A DNA stretch of 10,181 nucleotides from an uncultured bacterium (GTDB lineage: Bacteria; Actinomycetota; Coriobacteriia; Coriobacteriales; Coriobacteriaceae). The position numbers were made by a program, and so were the translations under genes. Below are positions 1 through 7,508 of the stretch, piece after piece. The DNA is taken from positions 1 through 10,181 of the forward strand of contig CAJMSO010000045.1 in NCBI GenBank assembly GCA_905216075.1, written 5' to 3'. Below the pieces are notes generated by a model, which searched no databases, was not told the origin of the DNA, and worked only from the letters and a program-made list of their open reading frames with translations. Position 1 is the stretch's first letter, and every line of letters starts with the position of its first letter.

Positions 1-11
1 AAGCCGCTACA

Positions 12-2174
12 TCAGGCTCGTTCCCGCTTTTCCGGGTCATATCCCTTCGTATACACGGTAAAGCTAAGGCCATCTAACGTGCCGGTGCTGTAGACGCATG
101 CGTCGGGCGCGCTCCGCGTGCCTTGGGCGGTCGGGTCGGTCGAGACACAATCGTCCCTATCTATTCCAAGCAATGGAATGGGCTTTGCCACCTGGTCGGC
201 GCTATTAATTTGCGCAATGATCTCCAACAACTCGTATAACTTGATAAGCCATGAGCTGTATGGATGCTCGCCGGGTCCCTTGTGCTCCAGCGTGCACTTT
301 GATTGCGGGCTTTCGGCGAGCTGGCTCAAGCGTTCAAAAAGCGCCGGGTACTCGGCTTCGGGAAACTCGACTTGTACATACTGTATGCCATCGAGGATGA
401 ATCCGTACCACAGTACGGGGTATGGGAAACCGGTCCTATCTGGTCGCCTGATTTTTGACCTGCAATTGGGCTGGTTGACGATAGACAGCCATGCCGCATA
501 GAGCTCGTCGGAAATTAGGTCACTTGCTTGGTATGTTGGGCCAAGACCATCGAGAACAAAATTGCGAAGGTTGTCAAAATAGTGGGCACAATCCGTTAAA
601 CCCTTTTCGTATGCCGTGTCGGCTTTTCTCCGTATATTGAGTGCGACATCGCGGGGTGATTTGCGACCAAGATGTTTTTTGGCGTTGTGTCGCGGGTTGC
701 AATAGAGCTTGGTTGCCGCGTTATATCGATCGCAGTACTTGCTGTTGGGACCGGTCGGAAAAAAGAGCGAACCGCAGGTTTGGCATGTTATCGGCATTAT
801 GCCGCACAGCAGCAGCTCGTGGAGGATGCGGGCATAAAGGCTTGCAAAGGAGCATTCCTCTTCGGTGAAATAAAGCTCTCCTGCCTTTGCAATAACAGCT
901 TGAAGCCTTACGAGCCTATTGAGGTTTTCCTGGTCGTTAAGCTCTGCATATGCATGGAAGTCTCCATTTGCGTAGATTTGGTTCTCGCGCATAGCCTCGA
1001 GATAGTTCTTGCGAAACGCCTGCATAAAGGGGGCGCTATTCATGCGTTTTATATCGTTCAAATGTTCTTCGAGCTTTTGAGCCGTTTCGTTTCCGGGCAA
1101 GTGCTTTTTGGCTGCGTATGCAAAAGCGTCGCCAAAGCGGATGATTGCCGGCAGCTGCTCATCGAATAATCGAAATTGCCGCGGGTCGCTTGTTTTGATG
1201 GCGGCTGGGAAAAACTCTTCGTTTTGCGCGAGCAGGTTAGGCGCCTCGGTGTTTTTAAGCAGCGGGGCAAGCTCCAGACATTCCTGATAAAAAACAATGA
1301 GAAGCGCTCGAAAGAGATCGGTATTGGTGCAAACGCAAGCTGTTTCTATCTGCGAGTTGACCTTTGGATATTTGCCTCTTGGATTGTCGCGGTTATACGG
1401 TGCCGGTTCTGTTAGCTCGGTGTCGCCGTTGGTAGTTGTAATGTCCATGTCGTTCGACTCGAGCTTGAGATAGGAGCTGAAGAGGGACGCCATTTCTTGG
1501 TTGTTGAGTTGGCCCGATGTTGTGATCACCGCGCGGTACAGGCGGTTGATTTCGTTGCACTCAATAGCGTTGTTGGTCATCCAGCAGTCGTAATAGCGAT
1601 AGTCGGGAATCGCTGTGATGTTCATGACACACTGCCTGCAGACACTTTCAAGGAGATATCTGGCCATGCCAGATATCTCTCCGTGCGCATGGCGCGTAAT
1701 GGCTTTATCGAATACCGGAGCAAAGAAATCGAGATCGCGTTCCTTTTGTTTTTGAAGGTTGACTTCGATTTCGACTTCGTTCAATTCAGCTTGTGCGGAC
1801 TCTTGGTCGGAATCGTCTGGATCGAGCCAGTCGTCATGGTCTGACTCGGCTGCGTGGTCCATCGAAGCGTGCTGCGTATTGGGGGGAGCAGGGGACTGCC
1901 GAATGGCGTTCTGTAAATCGATGTAAAAGCGCAATTTTGCTCGCTCACGAAAGTGGCCCCCAATCTCGTTGAAAAGCCAGCTTAAGTCGACGCGTAATAG
2001 GTCGTTGGCTATGGAGACGAGACTCCATGCGCTTGCATTGCCGGTTGCGTTTCCGTCATCGGCGCAATCAATCTCTGGCGTTCTGTTAAGAAGAAGCATG
2101 CGGGGATTGACGGGAGAGCGAAGAAAGCCAGCCTCAAAACCCCAGCTAAACGGTTCTTTTTCGGACTCAAGCAT
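12..2174 (-). CDS. Large hypothetical protein with CGNR-like four-cysteine zinc site
   Basis: This is a 720-aa protein of unrecognised function. The ATG at 2174 is preceded by GGAG five bases upstream on the minus strand, and a good promoter lies just beyond. The clearest motif is Cys464-x2-Cys467, Cys481, Cys492, with FFPTG between the second and third cysteines and an Arg/Lys/His-rich tail (PRHNAKKHLGRK) after the fourth. That pattern resembles treble-clef or CGNR-type zinc fingers and possibly DUF6076-type proteins, but I cannot confirm either family. Residues ~105-140 are strongly acidic (DDWLDPDDSDQE), like a linker. No signal peptide or membrane segment is visible, so it is probably cytoplasmic. 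Base composition looks less GC-rich than in the genes to its right. It is transcribed divergently from the helicase/PIWI-like cluster and shares the intergenic region with it. A regulatory or nucleic-acid-binding role is plausible but inferred. The reading frame is long and intact, so it is clearly a real gene. Confidence 0.85.
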   Translation of the reverse strand: MLESEKEPFSWGFEAGFLRSPVNPRMLLLNRTPEIDCADDGNATGNASAWSLVSIANDLLRVDLSWLFNEIGGHFRERAKLRFYIDLQNAIRQSPAPPNTQHASMDHAAESDHDDWLDPDDSDQESAQAELNEVEIEVNLQKQKERDLDFFAPVFDKAITRHAHGEISGMARYLLESVCRQCVMNITAIPDYRYYDCWMTNNAIECNEINRLYRAVITTSGQLNNQEMASLFSSYLKLESNDMDITTTNGDTELTEPAPYNRDNPRGKYPKVNSQIETACVCTNTDLFRALLIVFYQECLELAPLLKNTEAPNLLAQNEEFFPAAIKTSDPRQFRLFDEQLPAIIRFGDAFAYAAKKHLPGNETAQKLEEHLNDIKRMNSAPFMQAFRKNYLEAMRENQIYANGDFHAYAELNDQENLNRLVRLQAVIAKAGELYFTEEECSFASLYARILHELLLCGIMPITCQTCGSLFFPTGPNSKYCDRYNAATKLYCNPRHNAKKHLGRKSPRDVALNIRRKADTAYEKGLTDCAHYFDNLRNFVLDGLGPTYQASDLISDELYAAWLSIVNQPNCRSKIRRPDRTGFPYPVLWYGFILDGIQYVQVEFPEAEYPALFERLSQLAESPQSKCTLEHKGPGEHPYSSWLIKLYELLEIIAQINSADQVAKPIPLLGIDRDDCVSTDPTAQGTRSAPDACVYSTGTLDGLSFTVYTKGYDPEKRERA
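1653..1679. repeat. 12-bp perfect inverted repeat with 3-nt loop inside the zinc-protein gene
   Basis: The arms GAGATATCTGGC (1653-1664) and GCCAGATATCTC (1668-1679) are perfect reverse complements separated by CAT. A G-T wobble would add one more pair on the outside. The repeat lies in coding sequence (protein GEISGMARY on the minus strand), and no T-tract follows it on either strand. It could be a strong hairpin in the mRNA or a protein-binding palindrome. Confidence 0.85.
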
Positions 2175-2183
2175 CGATGCTCC

Positions 2184-2241
2184 AAACAGCCAAAATTTAA
2201 ATCGCGATAAAAGTCATATTACGCGGCTGTTTGCGGCTGTT
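2184..2241. promoter_or_regulatory. Probable operator: three copies of GGCTGTT in the divergent gap
   Basis: GCGGCTGTT occurs at 2223-2231 and again at 2233-2241, exactly 10 bp apart, which is about one helical turn. An inverted copy, AAACAGCC, lies at 2184-2191 and matches GGCTGTTT at 2225-2232 over 8 bp. The two direct copies sit in the promoter of the minus-strand gene; the inverted copy sits in its leader. The spacing fits a regulator that binds one face of the DNA and could control both divergent units. The regulator is not identified. Confidence 0.5.
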
Positions 2242-2244
2242 CAA
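2216..2244 (-). promoter_or_regulatory. Sigma-70-type promoter of the minus-strand zinc-protein gene
   Basis: Read on the minus strand, the -35 box is TTGAAC (2244-2239) and the -10 box is TAATAT (2221-2216), with an exact 17-bp spacer. Transcription would start near 2209, giving a leader of about 35 nt that carries the GGAG ribosome site at 2180-2183. Two GGCTGTT repeats overlap the spacer and the inner edge of the -35 box, so a repressor bound there would be expected to block this promoter. Confidence 0.7.
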
Positions 2245-2283
2245 TGGAATCAAGCGAAAAGGCTTAAAACCAGGGAGGCCGTT

Positions 2284-2610
2284 ATGCCCGATTGCATCAA
2301 GCTCAACAAAGGAAACATCGATGTATGTGAGCGCGAGGTTATCGCTCTTCGCGAGATCATCGCTGCCGCCATGGGTCGTTTGCACCAGATTCGCAAGCAG
2401 TGCGAGCACGGCTACGCGTCTTCGGAGGATTTCGAGAATGCGCTGGATGCGTACGGAGTAATCCATGAGCGAGTCGATGAGCTTGACCAGCTTGGTTTCG
2501 AGTTCAGATGGTCGTCAATCTCCGATGTAGGAATCGATGAGTACGACGGGCTCGAATGGATCGATGGCGACAACCCTCCGCGTGAGCGCGGTTTCGATAT
2601 TGCTTGTTAA
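2284..2610 (+). CDS. Small acidic, mostly helical hypothetical protein (108 aa)
   Basis: I do not recognise this protein. The start at ATG 2284 is chosen because AGGGAGG ends five bases before it; the frame is open further upstream but there without a good ribosome site. Residues ~10-70 (from DVCEREVIALREII to VDELDQLGF) read as amphipathic helix, possibly coiled coil. The C-terminal part is acidic and aromatic (DVGIDEYDGLEWIDGDN). No signal peptide or membrane segment is visible. It is the first gene of the plus-strand cluster, 28 bp before the next small gene. That suggests it is co-transcribed with the helicase/PIWI-like pair and could be an accessory factor, but nothing in the sequence gives a specific function. 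Confidence 0.75.
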   Translation: MPDCIKLNKGNIDVCEREVIALREIIAAAMGRLHQIRKQCEHGYASSEDFENALDAYGVIHERVDELDQLGFEFRWSSISDVGIDEYDGLEWIDGDNPPRERGFDIAC

Positions 2611-2638
2611 TGTGTCCGAATGGTTGATTGGAGACAAA

Positions 2639-3256
2639 ATGTATCCGTACTACGAATGTGACAACTATCCCATGAGCATTACAGATGATGACGGCCCGTT
2701 CCTGATCATGGAGGCGAGGCTGTCTGGCGACGACGAGCTCAATGATGATTTTAGGAAAGACGCCAGTTATAGATATTCATGTGCGACTGTTTCTGCGGCG
2801 ATTGATCTTTGCAGGTCGCTGACGGACAGCGATGTCGATTATTGGTATGAAAGTTGGGAGAAGGCGGTTGAGCGGCTTCCACTTGAAGAATGCGAGAGTG
2901 CGACGATGCTGTATTGGATCGAGCCAACCGATCCGTACAAGGCACTCTGTGCCTGCCATCCCCATCCCGATCTTGAGAAGTACGTGGTTGAGGCAATTGG
3001 CGCTGTTGACACCTATCTACTGGAGCGCGATGACTGTCCCTTTTCGGTCGATCATTTAGATCTAAAGGACGTTGGCGTCCTGCTCAGCGCTGCTTGGGGC
3101 TTGGCTCGAGTCCTCGAAGAAGCTTGGGGCACTTGCGACCCTGATGTTTTGGAAAAGATCGAGGATGCTACGTTCAATGCGTATACAACGGTTGAAGACC
3201 TGATCGCGGGCGAAGAGGCGGCCAAGGCCAGTGCAAAGTCCGATGACACTCTTTAG
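2639..3256 (+). CDS. Highly acidic hypothetical protein (205 aa)
   Basis: Function is not recognised. ATG 2639 is chosen because GGAG lies five bases upstream; the same frame stays open earlier, but that stretch overlaps the preceding gene. By my count the protein has about 47 Asp/Glu against about 15 Lys/Arg, so it is very acidic. It has about eight cysteines, including a CACHPHP cluster near residue 103 that could bind metal. The second half is helical (VGVLLSAAWGLARVLEEAW, then LEKIEDATFNAY) and ends in a Lys/Ala-rich tail. No export signal is visible. The gene follows the 108-aa gene closely on the same strand and precedes the helicase gene by ~320 bp. Strong negative charge is compatible with a DNA mimic or an inhibitor/antitoxin-like partner, but that is speculation. 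A C-terminal frameshift is possible because reading appears to resume in another frame directly after the stop. Confidence 0.75.
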   Translation: MYPYYECDNYPMSITDDDGPFLIMEARLSGDDELNDDFRKDASYRYSCATVSAAIDLCRSLTDSDVDYWYESWEKAVERLPLEECESATMLYWIEPTDPYKALCACHPHPDLEKYVVEAIGAVDTYLLERDDCPFSVDHLDLKDVGVLLSAAWGLARVLEEAWGTCDPDVLEKIEDATFNAYTTVEDLIAGEEAAKASAKSDDTL

Positions 3257-3575
3257 CCACTGCGCTGAACGGCGTGACCGATCGGCAGGTTGCCGGGAAA
3301 AGCTTTAGCAAGCGCCCCGACCAGGTTCAGGAGTCTGCCGCCGATGCATCCCTGATGCGTGCTGCCCTTGCAGTGATCGATGCTAAAGAGCGCGAGGCGT
3401 TGGAGTGCGATCTTAAGAACCTGCTCGCTTCGTGCGAGTAATCGCGGACTGCTCCTCTTTCCTTTCTTTCTTCTCTCAAGCGGCATGGACGCCGCCGCCT
3501 TGACCGCCCTGCGTGAGTTTTTGTCCGCACGGGATGGTATCCAACACATGTAACAACTAAATCGGAGGTTTGACC
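3257..3575 (+). other. Gap between the small acidic gene and the helicase gene, with a 26-nt pyrimidine tract
   Basis: No full-length gene is seen here. The stretch holds the 55-aa frame at 3274-3441, a short hairpin at 3424-3438, an uninterrupted pyrimidine run at 3452-3477, and a 22-codon frame starting at ATG 3485 (MDAAALTALREFLSARDG..., stop 3551-3553) that lacks a ribosome site. The short frames have normal codon composition, which suggests decayed coding sequence. No convincing promoter or intrinsic terminator is visible, so read-through from 2284 into the helicase gene is likely. The helicase ribosome site GGAGG is at 3564-3568. Confidence 0.5.
3274..3441 (+). CDS. Possible small protein or detached gene fragment (55 aa)
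   Basis: From GTG 3274 to TAA 3439-3441 the frame encodes a plausible soluble helical peptide (VTDRQVAGKSFSKRPDQVQE, then an Ala/Glu/Lys-rich helix ending LLASCE). The composition looks like real coding sequence and matches the neighbours. However, there is no good ribosome site before the GTG, and the frame has a TGA at 3244-3246. It sits 17 nt beyond the stop of the 205-aa gene in a different frame. It may be the original C-terminus of that gene split off by a frameshift, a remnant of a deleted gene, or a small gene coupled to the upstream stop. A 5-bp hairpin (CTCGC/GCGAG, 3424-3438) overlaps its end. Confidence 0.35.
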   Translation: MTDRQVAGKSFSKRPDQVQESAADASLMRAALAVIDAKEREALECDLKNLLASCE

Positions 3576-6500
3576 ATGGCTACGTGGGATCTCAACTGTC
3601 AATCGAATCCGTCGTCTGCGGACGACAAGGAGCTCGCTCCCTATCTTGCACGTCAAAAGGCGATGCGCGAGTTTTTTGAGCGTGCGCTGTTTGCCCCCAA
3701 GGATCAGGACAACAATGGCCTGTACTTTTTGGGCGCCACGACGGGATCGGGTAAAAATTATACGGCCGAGCAGGTCACGGCCGACCTGATTGCCGGTGGC
3801 TGGGACGATTCGGGCTGTTTTAACAAGTGCCCGGGCCGTCGTTATCTGGTGTTTGTGGTGCCGGGTAAGGACAACCGTGACAACTACGTTGCAGGCGTGC
3901 GCAAATTGCTGGTTGACCAGGGCATGGATGGCGATGTCGTGCAGCACATCGTGTTCGATCTTCCTCGCGCGGGCGAAAACATCCTGCGTTGGATTGAGAC
4001 TACGCGTGGCAAGGGCGCTGTGGGCGTGCGTGACATCCCGTGTCCCATCGAGGCAGACGACGAGAGCTCTCATCGCATCATTAAGCGCGCATGGCGCAAC
4101 GCGATGGAGATCGCCGATGACCTCTTGGGCATCCTTGACACTCGAAATCGCCTGGGAGGTGTTGCAGACCGTTTGACCCCCGCCCTTCGCGAGAAGCTAT
4201 CGTCGGCGGACGCGAGCTTGCGTTGGGCTGTGAGCCACGAGCTTAAAAACGTCACGCGCGGTATGGAGGTGATCCCTCAGATTTGGCCGTCTGCCCTGCT
4301 CAATGACAAGAGCATGCCGCATGTGATTGCGTGCACGCCTCAAAAGCTCGTCAATAGGATCGATACAGTGACCGGTGCAGGCATTGTGCTCTTTAACGCA
4401 ATGGCTGCCGAGAAGGGCCTGTTTATCTTTGATGAAATCGACCACATGAAGGCCGACATACTGTCGACGCTGACAGACGATCCCGTGACGTTTCAGCCGG
4501 ACGAGGTTCTGCGTATCCTCGATCGTCATTTTAACGGCGGTGTGGTGGATCCCTTGCTACTGGGGAATCGAGATCAATGGATGGCGGTCTACACGCACGC
4601 TTCCACGTCGGGCGATCACAAGGGGTCGAATGCCGAGAGGAACAGGGTTTCGCGAGCGAGCGTAGAAGAAGCCGCCGAAGAAATCGCCAAGGATGCCAAG
4701 AAAATTCAAAAGGCACTTGCCTCTTGTATTAAGGAAATGAAACTGCGCCCGCCTTTTGCGCTGTCTGACGAGGCGAAAGAAGAGCAGCTCTCCGGTCGAC
4801 ACCTGTTTGGTAGTGACGATATTTCGGTGGGTGACAACTCGGCGAATCCGTTGCGCTACAAGCCCAATGAGGGCGGTACCCACAATATGATTACGGCCCA
4901 TGGGGCGGATGGGCAGCAAACCGTTAACAAGGCGGTTCGTCGTGCGCGTGGCGTCGTTAGGATGGTGGTGGGTCATCTTGCCCGCTGCGCCACACTTATG
5001 GACAGCCTGTACTACGGAGGTCTTTCGTACAAGGACGACCTTTCGCGCAAGAACATCATCGATGCCCTGGGCATTAGGAACAACCAGACCAGCGAGAAGT
5101 ATTTTTGGGATTCGTTGATGCTGGCGCTGTTCTTTAAAGATCGCAAGAATGACGAGATCGATGCCGCCGACGACTCGATGTATGCGCGTGGTGTCGATTA
5201 TCTAGTGATGGAAACCACCATCGAGCACATGTTTACCACGTACCTAACCAGCCACGGCATTGAGCGCATGCCCGAGGCATACCTTGCCTCCATTGCCGCC
5301 AAAGCGCCTTGCGTGTGCATGAGCGCAACATGGAGTGCGCCGACCGTCAAAAACTTCAACCTCGATTACCTTGACGAGGTTCATGGCGTGGTTCGCAAGG
5401 ACGCTTGGATTGGCGAGCTCAACCAGGAAATCGTGCGACAGACTAAGCTGTTTAACAAACAGGCTGCGAAGGAGTACGACGTCGATATTGCCTGGGTGGA
5501 TGAGTCCAAGGAAATTGCCGGCATGGTCGCGCTGGCAGGCGGCGCCTTTGGCGGCATCATTGTGTCGCCCGACGAGGTGTACGAGCGCGCGATGCGGTTC
5601 TTTGACGGGATTGGCGTGAGTGAGGGACTTGCGGTGCGCTTGCGCTTAAAGATTGCTGACAGGGTGGGCGTGAGCGACGCCAAGAGCATCGAGTTTGAGC
5701 TGAAGCGCCTGAGCAAGACGCTTGTTGCCGTGAGTACTTGGGCCCGTGGTGTGGCGCGTAACGAGCAACGGGCGGGAGCCGTTTTTACCACGCGCCACAT
5801 GGGAAACCATGGCGAATTCAATAGTCTGGCGCTGGATCTTGCGCGCGAGATTGTCGCGGAGCTGGTGATTAGAAACATCAAGTGCCCCGAGATGTCGTAC
5901 GAGAAATCGCTTGAGGCCGCCAAGGACATGGTGCCGTGCTTTAACGCTGCGGAATGGGATGCAGGTTGGCGTGGCGCTCAAAAACGTCTCGAGCTGGGCC
6001 AGCCGACCCTGATGTTTATCAATCTTTCGGCAGGTGGCTTTTCCAAGAATCTCAAATACAAGGTGCCGGAGAATCTGTGCGATATGGTTCATCAGGTCGA
6101 TTGCGGCTTTGAAAATGTCGACCGTCGCCCCAAGATGGATCTTGATTTCTTATATATCGAGTCGCCCACAAGTCGTTTGACCTGGGGAGTGGAGATCAAC
6201 TCAAATAAGTTTGTCCAGCAGGCGCTACTTGGCGTGGTGGAGCAGGAGGAACTGGTAGCGCGCGGCGAGGTTCCGTTTACTCAAAAGCGCCGGAACGTAC
6301 GGATGCTTCTATCTGGCGTTAATAAGAGCCTGCCGGTGCGCGACACCCTCTCTTATCAGGTCGAAGGCGCTCGCATTGTGGCACAGGCTGTGGGTCGCCT
6401 GATGCGCACGAGTGTAAAGATGCCTTGCGTGCAGGTGATGCTCGACCGCGAGATTGCGAACGATTGCAACTTTTCGTTCTTGCATGATTTGCCGATGGGC

Positions 6501-7508
6501 TACGAGCTTGAGCAGGTGGTTGGTGCCTGCGCCGCTGCCAACAACCATATGACGGACAACAAGGAACACGCTGCCGTTAAGCAGCAGAACCTTGCCGCCT
6601 TTAGGAACAACCTTGCCAAGCAAAAGCACGAAAAGCTGGCGTGGAAAGTTACCTCGCTAAACGCCGGGGACGAAGATCTCGCTGCTTTTGATGGCGAGCG
6701 CGACTTTTACCTGCATCATTTTTGCCTGCCATGGGAAGATCTCGCGCAATACCCAGAGCGCCGGAGTACCGCGCTGCGCATGTCGCATGCTGCAAATGGC
6801 TATGCCTATGCAGAAGGCGGGGCATGCAAGGTGCCACGTTTTGAATTCCCTAACTACGATGGTGAGCCCGTCGAGCAAATTTCCGCTCGTCTGGAGGACT
6901 ATTGCCGCTGCAGCGCGGGCTATAAGGGCGCAAAGGTTCGCCAGGTAAGCCAGGCGGCTGCCCGTGTGCCCGAGCTGCTTTCGATTCGTGAGGTGCGCGA
7001 GCGCTGGTCTCGTGACGGGGTGCCTTCGACGCTGCAACCGGCGGCAACGGCACACATGACGCCCTATATGTTCCAGGCGGTCTACCTGGGTGAGCTGGGA
7101 GAATCTGCCGGAAGGGCAATCTTTGAGGCATATTACGACGGCCGTTATTCGCTTACGCGTGGCGATGCTGCCCATGCCGAGACGGGTGGCGACTTTGAGG
7201 TGCTCGATGCCGCCGGCAACAAGACCGGGGTGTGGATCGACTTTAAGCACTATCGCATCGGTGCCTATATCGCTTATGTTCGAGACGGTCGCGAGGCGTC
7301 GGATGCCGAGCGCTTTAGGGCGAAGGCTCAAAAGGTTGGGGCGAAACGCCTGCTGATCGTCAACGTTTTGGCTGATGAGGCAGCGCTTGAGTGCGCGCCC
7401 AAGGCACTCGACGCCGAAGGGACTGTGTTCTCCGTTCCTTATATGGCCGCTGACGGCGCAATCAATCTGGAGATGATGGAGGCGGTTCGTCGTGCAATCG
7501 AAGCATAA
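3576..7508 (+). CDS. SF2 helicase-like ATPase fused to a PD-(D/E)xK-type nuclease domain
   Basis: This is a 1310-aa protein predicted to couple ATP-driven strand separation or translocation to DNA cleavage. ATG 3576 is chosen because GGAGG (3564-3568) sits seven bases upstream; the in-frame TTG at 3570 is too close to it. Visible helicase motifs are motif I GATTGSGKN (53-61), motif II DEID (286-289), motif III SAT (583-585) and motif VI QAVGRLMRT (937-945). About 300 residues separate II and III, so large insertions are present, including a Glu/Lys-rich helix near 354-390. The last ~130 residues look like a restriction-endonuclease fold: Glu1184 in a helix, Asp1206 in GDFEV, and Asp1222-Phe-Lys1224 in WIDFKHY, followed by a strand (KRLLIVNVL). 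Motif I ends in Asn instead of Thr/Ser. The gene overlaps the next by 17 nt. Helicase-plus-nuclease assignments are well supported; a link to DinG-type helicases of pPIWI_RE modules is inference. Confidence 0.8.
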   Translation: MATWDLNCQSNPSSADDKELAPYLARQKAMREFFERALFAPKDQDNNGLYFLGATTGSGKNYTAEQVTADLIAGGWDDSGCFNKCPGRRYLVFVVPGKDNRDNYVAGVRKLLVDQGMDGDVVQHIVFDLPRAGENILRWIETTRGKGAVGVRDIPCPIEADDESSHRIIKRAWRNAMEIADDLLGILDTRNRLGGVADRLTPALREKLSSADASLRWAVSHELKNVTRGMEVIPQIWPSALLNDKSMPHVIACTPQKLVNRIDTVTGAGIVLFNAMAAEKGLFIFDEIDHMKADILSTLTDDPVTFQPDEVLRILDRHFNGGVVDPLLLGNRDQWMAVYTHASTSGDHKGSNAERNRVSRASVEEAAEEIAKDAKKIQKALASCIKEMKLRPPFALSDEAKEEQLSGRHLFGSDDISVGDNSANPLRYKPNEGGTHNMITAHGADGQQTVNKAVRRARGVVRMVVGHLARCATLMDSLYYGGLSYKDDLSRKNIIDALGIRNNQTSEKYFWDSLMLALFFKDRKNDEIDAADDSMYARGVDYLVMETTIEHMFTTYLTSHGIERMPEAYLASIAAKAPCVCMSATWSAPTVKNFNLDYLDEVHGVVRKDAWIGELNQEIVRQTKLFNKQAAKEYDVDIAWVDESKEIAGMVALAGGAFGGIIVSPDEVYERAMRFFDGIGVSEGLAVRLRLKIADRVGVSDAKSIEFELKRLSKTLVAVSTWARGVARNEQRAGAVFTTRHMGNHGEFNSLALDLAREIVAELVIRNIKCPEMSYEKSLEAAKDMVPCFNAAEWDAGWRGAQKRLELGQPTLMFINLSAGGFSKNLKYKVPENLCDMVHQVDCGFENVDRRPKMDLDFLYIESPTSRLTWGVEINSNKFVQQALLGVVEQEELVARGEVPFTQKRRNVRMLLSGVNKSLPVRDTLSYQVEGARIVAQAVGRLMRTSVKMPCVQVMLDREIANDCNFSFLHDLPMGYELEQVVGACAAANNHMTDNKEHAAVKQQNLAAFRNNLAKQKHEKLAWKVTSLNAGDEDLAAFDGERDFYLHHFCLPWEDLAQYPERRSTALRMSHAANGYAYAEGGACKVPRFEFPNYDGEPVEQISARLEDYCRCSAGYKGAKVRQVSQAAARVPELLSIREVRERWSRDGVPSTLQPAATAHMTPYMFQAVYLGELGESAGRAIFEAYYDGRYSLTRGDAAHAETGGDFEVLDAAGNKTGVWIDFKHYRIGAYIAYVRDGREASDAERFRAKAQKVGAKRLLIVNVLADEAALECAPKALDAEGTVFSVPYMAADGAINLEMMEAVRRAIEA

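Noticed and set aside
1497..1844. 115-aa plus-strand open frame inside the zinc-protein gene
   Set aside because: Antisense to a long intact gene; protein sequence looks random.
3380..3553. 57-aa frame starting at ATG 3380 with a hydrophobic segment encoded by the pyrimidine tract
   Set aside because: Hydrophobicity follows simply from the C/T run, there is no ribosome site, and it overlaps the more protein-like 55-aa frame.
3327..4073. 248-aa minus-strand open frame across the helicase start
   Set aside because: It overlaps the helicase start and motif I on the opposite strand and is rich in Arg/His/Thr in a way typical of antisense reading.
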